From Acidilobaceae archaeon (GTDB lineage Archaea; Thermoproteota; Thermoprotei_A; Sulfolobales; Acidilobaceae), in contig JALWJI010000025.1 of the NCBI GenBank assembly GCA_027081695.1, positions 1 to 23,824 of the forward strand: a stretch of 23,824 nt of DNA, read 5' to 3'. The notes beneath the pieces were generated by a model. It worked only from the letters and a program-made list of their open reading frames with translations. It was not told where the DNA came from and made no database searches. Shown one piece after another: positions 7,279 to 12,588 of the stretch. The translations under genes and the position numbers were made by a program. Within the stretch, counting starts at the first letter, position 1; each line of letters starts with the position of its first letter.

Positions 7279-8415
7279 CTAGAGCTCCATGAGGCGTTTA
7301 ACCGCCTCTATCGGGTCAACAAATGCTTCGATGCCGTGTTTCTTTAGGATCTCTCTTCCTTCCTCTTCGTTTGTTCCTGCTAGTCTCACTACTAGTGGTT
7401 TTTCTAGCTTTCCTAGCTCCTCTAGGGCTTTTACTATGCCTTTTGCTACTTCGTCACACCTTGTTATTCCGCCGAATATGTTCATGAATATCTTCTTGGT
7501 CTTCGGGAATTCTACGAGGAAGCTCACGGCGGTCTTTACTAGTTCTGCGCTTGCCCCGCCTCCTATGTCTAGGAAGTTTGCTGGTTTGCCTCCGAACTCG
7601 TATACTAGGTCCATTGTTGTCATTGTTAGTCCTGCTCCGTTTCCTATTATTCCGATGTCGCCATCTAGTTCTACGAAGGCTAATCCCTTCTTTCTGGCCT
7701 TTATCTCCCATTCTGTGTATTCTCCGCTTTCTTCTAGTATTTCCTTTGCAAGTTCTGGATGCCTGTATAATGCGTTGTCGTCTACTATGAGTCTGGCGTC
7801 TAGAGGGATGACTTCGTCGCCGACTAATGCGAGTGGGTTGGATTCTGCTAGTTCTCCGTCATAGTCCATGAACATATTGTATAATGCTGTTAGGAATTTC
7901 GCGAAGTTTGATAGTGCTTTACCCGTAAGTCCTATTTTCTTTCCTATTAGCCTTGCCTGGTATCCTTTTAGTCCTATGAATGGGTCTACATGTACTCTAA
8001 TAATGCTCTCGGGTTTTTCTCTTGCTATTTCCTCGATGTCCATTCCGCCATACTTGCTTGCTAGAATTACTGGCTTTCTCTCGCTTCTGTCAATTACCAT
8101 TCCGACATATAGCTCTATTTCGTGTGGGATTGCTTCCTCGATTAGTAGGAGTCTTGGTTTTATCCCTTTTATCGGTTTATCGAATAGTTCGTCTACGAGT
8201 CTCTTGACGTCATCCCAGGTTTTTGCCATTTTGATGCCGCCAGCCTTACCTCTTCCAGCAACAAGTACCTGGCTTTTCACTACTACTGGTGGTTCTAGAC
8301 CTGCCTGTTTCATTTTCTCTATCGGGTCTTCTCCTTTTTTCACAAGGACTGACTTGGGAACCTTTACTCCATATTTTTTAAGTATTTCCTTTGCTTCGTA
8401 CTCAAACAGCTTCAA
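7279..8415 (-). CDS. sucC: Succinyl-CoA synthetase (ADP-forming) beta subunit
   Basis: Beta subunit of succinate-CoA ligase (378 residues, normal length), carrying the N-terminal ATP-grasp nucleotide site and the C-terminal CoA-ligase domain. Visible signatures are MKLFEYEAKEILKKYGV, VVVKSQVLVAGRGKAGGIK, LAESNPLALVGDEVIPLDARLIVDDNA (metal/nucleotide site), GNGAGLTMTTMDLV, FLDIGGGAS and MNIFGGITRCDEVAKGI. The best start is TTG at 8415; a nearby upstream ATG is out of frame. A TATA-like ATTAAAATT (8451-8459, read on the minus strand) would start transcription near 8428, giving a leader of only about ten bases. The subunit order beta-alpha is the common one. Confidence 0.96.
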   Translation of the reverse strand: MKLFEYEAKEILKKYGVKVPKSVLVKKGEDPIEKMKQAGLEPPVVVKSQVLVAGRGKAGGIKMAKTWDDVKRLVDELFDKPIKGIKPRLLLIEEAIPHEIELYVGMVIDRSERKPVILASKYGGMDIEEIAREKPESIIRVHVDPFIGLKGYQARLIGKKIGLTGKALSNFAKFLTALYNMFMDYDGELAESNPLALVGDEVIPLDARLIVDDNALYRHPELAKEILEESGEYTEWEIKARKKGLAFVELDGDIGIIGNGAGLTMTTMDLVYEFGGKPANFLDIGGGASAELVKTAVSFLVEFPKTKKIFMNIFGGITRCDEVAKGIVKALEELGKLEKPLVVRLAGTNEEEGREILKKHGIEAFVDPIEAVKRLMEL

Positions 8416-8450
8416 TGCTATTACCCATATGGTTGGGTGAGGGTTCGGGA

Positions 8451-8459
8451 ATTAAAATT
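8451..8459 (-). promoter_or_regulatory. TATA box for sucCD
   Basis: AATTTTAAT on the minus strand lies about 40 bases before the sucC TTG start, so the transcript would begin about 10-15 bases before translation. The bases from here to the sRNA at 8577 are AT-rich and show no gene. Confidence 0.45.
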
Positions 8460-8576
8460 GAATATTAACATAATAGACTATATCTTCTCTAGAGCTTCTA
8501 ATTTGTATCAAATAACAATGAATACCGTTGTCCCTAGCAAAAGAGCTATGTAGACTGGCGGCTCGCTAGTATATCA

Positions 8577-8638
8577 GGGGATGAGGACGGCTGTACTCTC
8601 TGAGTATAGGTCGTGATGTGACCTTTAAGTCCTGACCC
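8577..8638 (+). ncRNA. C/D box sRNA predicted to guide methylation of both strands of 16S helix 27
   Basis: All four boxes are near consensus: C ATGAGGA (8581-8587), guide CGGCTGTACTCT (8588-8599), D' CTGA (8600-8603), 9-nt spacer, C' GTGATGT (8613-8619), guide GACCTTTAAGTC (8620-8631), D CTGA (8632-8635). GGG (8577-8579) closes with CCC (8636-8638), with one G before the C box. The D guide pairs nine bases (CCTTTAAGT) with archaeal 16S ACTTAAAGG (E. coli 909-917). The D' guide pairs with the 16S stretch GAGTACGGCCG (888-898), with one G-U. By the N+5 rule the predicted targets are U912 and U891. The 16S sequences and numbers are from memory of universally conserved segments. Lying in a gap between genes, it is probably an independent transcript. 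Confidence 0.9.
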
Positions 8639-8689
8639 GCTTAATGATATTAACAGCAAATATCCTTTGTTGTTACACGATATTTCTTT

Positions 8690-8771
8690 GGCCCGGATGA
8701 AGAACCGTGTAAGGTCTAAGACCCTCCCTTCTAGGGAGGGACATGCGGTGTAACCAGGCTCGCGACGGGCC
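8690..8771 (+). ncRNA. Probable C/D box sRNA with an internal hairpin between D' and C'
   Basis: GGCCCG (8690-8695) pairs with CGGGCC (8766-8771), followed by one G and the C box ATGAAGA (8697-8703). A 12-nt guide ACCGTGTAAGGT (8704-8715) leads to a weak D' CTAA (8716-8719). C' ATGCGGT (8743-8749), guide GTAACCAGGCTC (8750-8761) and a degenerate D box GCGA (8762-8765) complete the pattern. The spacing is identical to the other sRNAs here, which is the main support. The D'-C' spacer is unusually long (23 nt) and holds a perfect 8-bp hairpin, CCCTCCCT (8722-8729) with AGGGAGGG (8733-8740) and a 3-nt loop. No rRNA target is recognised. A TATA-like AAATATCC near 8657-8664 is well placed. It might instead be another structured RNA. 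Confidence 0.65.
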
Positions 8772-8781
8772 GCCTAAGTGT

Positions 8782-9081
8782 CTATGAGATCTTTTTCTTT
8801 GCTAAGGCATGTGCTCTCCTATGCCGTTCCGCCTTGTATTTCTCGAGCAAATTGTCAAGGATTCTCCATATGTCTTCGACTTCTATAATAATCCTGGTAT
8901 CCTCTATTTTCACCTTTATAAGGCCCAGTCTTTTTAGCCTACGTAATACGTTTGAAGCAGTCCGTTTGGTCATTATGAGTTCTGATGTTAGAATGTCAAT
9001 GGCGTCTCCATAGTTTATCTTTTTGTGCTTGCTGAGTAGTGTATAGGCTGCTAATTCTCTTTTTCTGAGTTTGTGTATCAT
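8782..9081 (-). CDS. Small winged-helix DNA-binding protein
   Basis: A 99-residue basic protein with a predicted winged helix-turn-helix: helix 1 LRKRELAAYTLLSKHKKI, then NYGDAIDILTSEL, the recognition helix TKRTASNVLRRLKRLGLIKV (about residues 38-57), and a beta wing (KIEDTRIIIEVED). A long lysine/arginine-rich C-terminal helix (LLEKYKAERHRRAHALAKKK) could add DNA or RNA contacts. It is probably a transcription regulator with unknown target. The ATG at 9081 has GAGG just upstream. A TATA-like TAAATATAAT (about 9095-9105, minus) is only about 20-25 bases away, so the message may be leaderless. The gene sits between C/D box sRNAs, but a functional link is not shown. Confidence 0.8.
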   Translation of the reverse strand: MIHKLRKRELAAYTLLSKHKKINYGDAIDILTSELIMTKRTASNVLRRLKRLGLIKVKIEDTRIIIEVEDIWRILDNLLEKYKAERHRRAHALAKKKIS

Positions 9082-9113
9082 TCCTCGCGGGCCCCCATTA
9101 TATTTAGGTGTGG

Positions 9114-9198
9114 AGAGGCTCGGGTAGGTCGGTGCTCGTCACTTCCCAAATATAGGTTTGATTATTATCAGTGTAGGGTAGCTGTCCTCATCGCCTCC
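9114..9198 (-). ncRNA. C/D box sRNA overlapping the end of the upstream protein gene
   Basis: Read on the minus strand: GGAGGC (9198-9193), one G, C box ATGAGGA (9191-9185), 13-nt guide CAGCTACCCTACA (9184-9172), D' CTGA (9171-9168), 25-nt spacer, C' GTGACGA (9142-9136), 12-nt guide GCACCGACCTAC (9135-9124), D CCGA (about 9123-9120), then GCCTC (about 9118-9114), which closes with GAGGC. Coordinates at the 3' end may be off by one. The TGA inside the C box is the stop codon of the protein gene ending at 9188, and the closing stem uses its last arginine codons. The RNA may therefore be processed from that gene's transcript. No target is assigned; the D' guide weakly resembles a complement of the 23S TGTAGGATAGGTG region, with mismatches. 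Confidence 0.8.
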
Positions 9199-9787
9199 TA
9201 TTATCACATCTAGAGTATATAGGGACTAAATACTCAAGCATCTCCACGGCCTCTCCGCCGCGGCCAAATATGATTATTTTACTCTTTGACCCGGAGCCCG
9301 AGTAGCCAACTACAATTCTACCTGTTTCGGTAACTGCTATGGGGACTACTTCGTCCGCTGTCAAGTCACTGGAAATCAATACGTGTTTTCCGCTTAAAGA
9401 GAGTCCTACTGGATCCCGGATGTCTAGTGGATATACTTTTTCTTCCACTAATTCTCCTTTACTAGGCTTAAACTCGTACTCTATGTGTTGAGACTCGGTC
9501 ACCCTGCATGAGGTCACCCACTCCGGCCTCGCCAATATAAGTGGTTTCAGCCCTCCAATCTCTTGGATCAGTTTGCTTGAATTAGGAGACATTACTAGAC
9601 TGCCTATCCCCAACATTACTCTAGTTGAGCCTCGTGATCCCTTTACATAAACAGGAGAAGGCTCGGTTACAAGATAAAGCTGGTCTATCCCTAGCACACC
9701 TTCTACTAGGCTTTCACGGTCTTCTCGTGTCAACCGTAGTATAGCTGATATATCGATGGCTAGCCATCCATAGTCTATCCTTGGCAT
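9188..9787 (-). CDS. Conserved-looking protein of unknown function
   Basis: I do not recognise this 199-residue protein. It has no signal peptide, membrane helix or obvious catalytic motif. The sequence looks like a soluble, beta-rich protein: alternating hydrophobic strands (LYLVTEPSPVYVKG, VVPIAVTETGRIVVGYSG) and a glycine-rich segment KIIIFGRGGEAVEMLEYL near the C-terminus. The ATG at 9787 has GGTGA about 9 bases upstream. It is transcribed divergently from thioredoxin reductase, and the palindromic TATA at 9831-9842 could serve both. The stop codon lies inside the C box of the sRNA that follows on the same strand. Confidence 0.75.
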   Translation of the reverse strand: MPRIDYGWLAIDISAILRLTREDRESLVEGVLGIDQLYLVTEPSPVYVKGSRGSTRVMLGIGSLVMSPNSSKLIQEIGGLKPLILARPEWVTSCRVTESQHIEYEFKPSKGELVEEKVYPLDIRDPVGLSLSGKHVLISSDLTADEVVPIAVTETGRIVVGYSGSGSKSKIIIFGRGGEAVEMLEYLVPIYSRCDNRRR

Positions 9788-9830
9788 CTCATTAAGTCAC
9801 CGGCTCCCCTCTCTAACTCCGCCAATCATG

Positions 9831-9842
9831 CTTTATATAAAG
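9831..9842. promoter_or_regulatory. Palindromic TATA box, probably bidirectional
   Basis: CTTTATATAAAG is a perfect 12-base palindrome midway between two divergent genes. Starts about 26 bases away would fall near 9862 (toward trxB, 30-nt leader) and near 9810 (toward the unknown gene, about 23-nt leader); both leaders contain a Shine-Dalgarno. Direction may be set by the flanking BRE sequences. Confidence 0.65.
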
Positions 9843-9891
9843 AGTCTTTATCTCTAGGTGACGCTATTTGAAGTCCTGGAGGTAGAGGAGC

Positions 9892-10902
9892 ATGGCTCTA
9901 AGAATAGGAAAAGCATTTGGTAAGATTCCAAGAGGAGAACACTATGATGTTGCTATAATAGGAGGAGGGCCAGCAGGCCTGTCAGCAGCGATCTATACTA
10001 GTAGATTCCTAATGAAGACAATAGTAATAGCTGAAGAAATAGGAGGACAACTGAATCTTACAGACTGGGTTGACGACTATCCCGGACTCAAGAAAATACA
10101 GGCATCAGCACTTGTCCGTAGCTTCCACTCACATGCACAAATGTTTCGTCCGACTATCGTCGAGAGAGTAAGAGTTACAAAGTTCAAGCGAGTCAACGAT
10201 AAGGAGTTTAAAATAACGGGTACAAGGGGACTAGAAGTATATGCTAAGACAATCATCATGGCGGTCGGCTCGAAACGAAGAAAACTCAATGTTCCCGGCG
10301 AAAAAGAATTCGCGGGCCGAGGCGTCAGCTATTGTAGCGTGTGTGACGCTCCCCTCTATAGAGGAAAAGACGCGGTAGTAGTTGTTGGAGGAGGAGACGC
10401 CGCGTTCGAAGGCGCGATCCTCCTCAGCGGTTATGTAAAGAAAGTCTACCTCGTTCATAGAAGGGACCAGTTCAGGGCTAAACCATTCTTTGTAGAAGAA
10501 GCCAAAAAGATACCTAACATAGAATTCATATTAAACAGCGTCGTAAAGGAGATAAAGGGAGACACCCAAGTACGTAGCGTTGTTATCCAGAACAAGGTAA
10601 CAGGCGAGATTAAGGAGCTGAAGGTTGATGGCATCTTCATTGAGATAGGATTCGAACCACCTAAAGACTGGTATCACGAGTTAGGCCTCGAAACCGATGA
10701 ATCGGGCTACATTAAGGTTGACGAGTGGATGAGAACAAACATACCCGGAGTCTTCGCGGCTGGAGACTGTACCTCGATGTGGCCAGGGTTCCGGCAGGTC
10801 GTTACCGCCTCCGCAATGGGCGCTGTCGCAGCATACTCTGCCTATAACTATCTAGCAGAGAAAGGACTCTACAAACCCTATAGGCCGGAGCCAAGAAAGT
10901 AG
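9892..10902 (+). CDS. trxB: Thioredoxin reductase
   Basis: Low-molecular-weight flavoprotein thioredoxin reductase (336 residues, typical), passing electrons from NAD(P)H through FAD to a redox-active disulfide and then to thioredoxin or a related partner. FAD-binding GGGPAG is at 24-29, the disulfide CSVC at 148-151 within GVSYCSVCDAP, the nucleotide domain GGGDAAFEGA at 166-175, and the NADPH-specificity motif HRRDQFRA at 189-196. The C-terminal FAD contact AAGDC is at 289-293. GGGDAAFEGA differs slightly from the common GGGDSAxEEA but keeps the glycines. Start ATG 9892 is preceded by GGAGGTAGAGGAG. No thioredoxin gene is in the window. The product counters oxidative stress, as does the superoxide reductase further on. 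Confidence 0.96.
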   Translation: MALRIGKAFGKIPRGEHYDVAIIGGGPAGLSAAIYTSRFLMKTIVIAEEIGGQLNLTDWVDDYPGLKKIQASALVRSFHSHAQMFRPTIVERVRVTKFKRVNDKEFKITGTRGLEVYAKTIIMAVGSKRRKLNVPGEKEFAGRGVSYCSVCDAPLYRGKDAVVVVGGGDAAFEGAILLSGYVKKVYLVHRRDQFRAKPFFVEEAKKIPNIEFILNSVVKEIKGDTQVRSVVIQNKVTGEIKELKVDGIFIEIGFEPPKDWYHELGLETDESGYIKVDEWMRTNIPGVFAAGDCTSMWPGFRQVVTASAMGAVAAYSAYNYLAEKGLYKPYRPEPRK

Positions 10903-10929
10903 CTTTATACTATAAATCACGATATAAAC

Positions 10930-10952
10930 GACTAATTATTTTCTTTCTCTCA
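10930..10952 (+). terminator. Pyrimidine-rich stretch after trxB
   Basis: ATTATTTTCTTTCTCTC follows the trxB stop by about 30 bases. Crenarchaeal terminators are commonly T-rich runs without a hairpin, so this may end the trxB transcript. Evidence is composition only. Confidence 0.35.
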
Positions 10953-10974
10953 GATATAACTTTACCGGATACTG

Positions 10975-12066
10975 GTGGGCAAGGTGACAAAACAGCTATC
11001 AAAGTATGCTCAAGAGATGCTTGCTAGAATACCGGAGAAGTTCAGGCCCCTAGCAGAGATCATGATAAAGCAAAAGTATCATTTCGTAGGTCGACATACC
11101 GTCGTTAAGAAGTGTTACTGGACGCATACAGCGATAGTTGAAGGAAGATTCTGCTATAAGTGCAAGTTCTACGGCATAGAGAGCCATAGAGATATACAAA
11201 TGAGTCCTACCGCGTTCTGGTGTTGGAATGCTTGTCTCCACTGCTGGAGGATCAGACCACAGGACCTCGGTATTGATGTAGACGAGACACAGATGCCTTT
11301 CTATGATCCACCAGAGCTTATCGCTGAAGGTATAATCGAAGCACATAGACGCATAATAAGCGGTTACTACGGGCACCCAAAAGCAGATCCTAAAATGGTC
11401 GAGGAGGCCATGAATCCTGCTCATGTAACAATGAGTCTAACAGGTGAACCAACGATATACCCCTTGCTAAGTGATCTAATAAAGGAAATCCACAAGCGTG
11501 GCATGTCAACGTTCATAGTGACTAGGGGAGTGAGACCAGATATATTAGCCAACCTTGACGAAGAGCCCTCCCAGCTGTACATAAGTCTCGAGTCTTGGGA
11601 CAAGAAGAGCTATAGTGAATTCAATAAACCACTGGTGCCTAGGGGCTGGGAACTAACACTAGAAACACTCGACATGCTCCCATCATTCTCGTCTCCAACC
11701 GTTATCAGGATAACGCACGTAAAAGGCTGGAACGATACCGAGGAGGCGATCAGAGGATTCGCCAAATTAGTCGAGAGATCACAGCCCACATACGTTGAAA
11801 TAAAGGCATACATGTGGGTAGGAGCTAGCAGGGAAAGATTAACAAGAATGAATATGCCGTCCATGGACGACGTACGTCGATTCGCCCAGAAACTCTCAGA
11901 ATTGACGGGCTATCCTATATATGGTGAAAGTCGGAGTAGCAGAGTTGTTCTACTATCCTCGATAGGCAAACCGATTAGGATAGGGAAGGGCTGTCCGGGA
12001 GAACGTGATACTCTACACAGAGGACCTGGTGAATACGATAATTTATCCTCCGAGGATCTCTATTAA
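10975..12066 (+). CDS. taw1: 4-demethylwyosine synthase (TYW1/Taw1), radical SAM
   Basis: A radical-SAM enzyme that builds the tricyclic imidazopurine from N1-methylguanosine-37 and pyruvate in tRNA-Phe, the second step of archaeal wyosine synthesis. The radical-SAM cluster motif is CWNACLHC (Cys83, Cys87, Cys90). Upstream cysteines Cys47, Cys60 and Cys63 (KKCYWTH, FCYKCKFYG) are candidates for the second 4Fe-4S cluster known in this family. Further signatures are MSLTGEPTIYP, TRGVRPDILANL and YISLESWDKKSY. The length of 363 residues is normal. The start is uncertain: GTG at 10975 or GTG at 10984. A TATA-like GATATAAC just before would make the message nearly leaderless. It stands alone, with no tRNA or other wyosine gene nearby. 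Confidence 0.94.
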   Translation: MGKVTKQLSKYAQEMLARIPEKFRPLAEIMIKQKYHFVGRHTVVKKCYWTHTAIVEGRFCYKCKFYGIESHRDIQMSPTAFWCWNACLHCWRIRPQDLGIDVDETQMPFYDPPELIAEGIIEAHRRIISGYYGHPKADPKMVEEAMNPAHVTMSLTGEPTIYPLLSDLIKEIHKRGMSTFIVTRGVRPDILANLDEEPSQLYISLESWDKKSYSEFNKPLVPRGWELTLETLDMLPSFSSPTVIRITHVKGWNDTEEAIRGFAKLVERSQPTYVEIKAYMWVGASRERLTRMNMPSMDDVRRFAQKLSELTGYPIYGESRSSRVVLLSSIGKPIRIGKGCPGERDTLHRGPGEYDNLSSEDLY

Positions 12067-12141
12067 CCGTTCCAGACATACCTAATACAATAGTATTATT
12101 TTTGATAAACTGAGATCCCAACTATAACGGTTACTAGCTAG

Positions 12142-12150
12142 ATAATTTAA
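12142..12150 (+). promoter_or_regulatory. TATA box for the C/D box sRNA at 12179
   Basis: ATAATTTAA lies about 30-35 bases before the sRNA 5' stem, so the transcript would begin near 12173-12179. The rest of the taw1-to-sRNA gap is AT-rich and includes a short T run at about 12104-12109 that could end the taw1 transcript. Confidence 0.5.
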
Positions 12151-12178
12151 TGCCGTCAACTAGTTCTATTCATTATAT

Positions 12179-12246
12179 GGGCCGGTGAAGATCAACCTCG
12201 TCACCGATGCGGGACACTATGCGGATTGCGCCGGAATCTGAGGCCC
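12179..12246 (+). ncRNA. C/D box sRNA (targets not identified)
   Basis: GGGCC (12179-12183) closes with GGCCC (12242-12246), with one G before the C box. C is GTGAAGA (12185-12191), guide TCAACCTCGTCA (12192-12203), D' CCGA (12204-12207), 11-nt spacer, C' ATGCGGA (12219-12225), guide TTGCGCCGGAAT (12226-12237), D CTGA (12238-12241). Geometry is exact: both guides are 12 nt. I do not recognise the complements TGACGAGGTTGA or ATTCCGGCGCAA in rRNA. The RNA overlaps what would be the first codons of a long version of the downstream Alba-like gene, which argues that the protein starts later, at 12300. The two may share a transcript. Confidence 0.88.
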
Positions 12247-12299
12247 CCTCTTACAGTATACCGGTAATAATCGCATGTCGTAGAGTTAGCCGGGTGTGC

Positions 12300-12569
12300 A
12301 TGGTGAAAGCGGAGAAGAAGATAACAATCGTGAAAGATGTCCCTGTCATCGACTATGTGTTAGAGATAATTGCCGAGTTCAACAAGGGTTACACGAGGAT
12401 CACGCTTTATGCTGTAGGCGATAATATCTGTAAATTGGCTAATGTGGTCTCAGCTGTTAAAGATAGGATAGGTGATGGGGTCAGGATTGTCGATTGGAGG
12501 ATTGGTAGTAAGAGGAGAATGGGGGAGAGATATACTTTTTTAGAGATTACCCTGGAGTATGGAGTCTAG
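12300..12569 (+). CDS. Alba-family nucleic-acid-binding protein
   Basis: An 89-residue protein matching the Alba fold: KKITIVKDVPVIDYVLEIIAEFN aligns with the Alba beta1-alpha1 region, GYTRITLYAVGDNICKLANVVSAVKDRI with beta2-alpha2, and VRIVDWRIGSKRRMGERYTFLEITLEY with the hairpin and last strand. Alba dimers coat DNA and RNA in archaea. The lysine pair of the GKKP motif, one of which is the acetylated residue in Sulfolobus Alba, is replaced by KDVP, so this is a divergent paralog rather than the main Alba. The frame is open back to an ATG at 12207, but that start lies inside a C/D box sRNA and the added residues do not resemble Alba. I choose the ATG at 12300, preceded by GGGTG. GTG at 12303 is also possible. 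Confidence 0.82.
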   Translation: MVKAEKKITIVKDVPVIDYVLEIIAEFNKGYTRITLYAVGDNICKLANVVSAVKDRIGDGVRIVDWRIGSKRRMGERYTFLEITLEYGV

Positions 12570-12588
12570 TAGTTCTTTCGTAATTTGA

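Noticed and set aside
7454..8440. Several long antisense frames across sucC
   Set aside because: They are shadows of the sucC codons, low in complexity and serine/proline-rich, without start signals.
8690..8771. tRNA gene suggested by the 6-bp end stem and total length of 82 nt
   Set aside because: No T-loop (TTCRANN), no D-arm pattern and no anticodon arm; the C/D box spacing fits better.
9172..9184. Target of the minus-strand sRNA D' guide in 23S (TGTAGGATAGGTG region)
   Set aside because: At least two mismatches against the sequence I can recall; not strong enough to assign without the organism's own rRNA.
12207..12299. Extended N-terminus of the Alba-like protein from ATG 12207
   Set aside because: The region is occupied by a C/D box sRNA and the extra residues do not resemble Alba.
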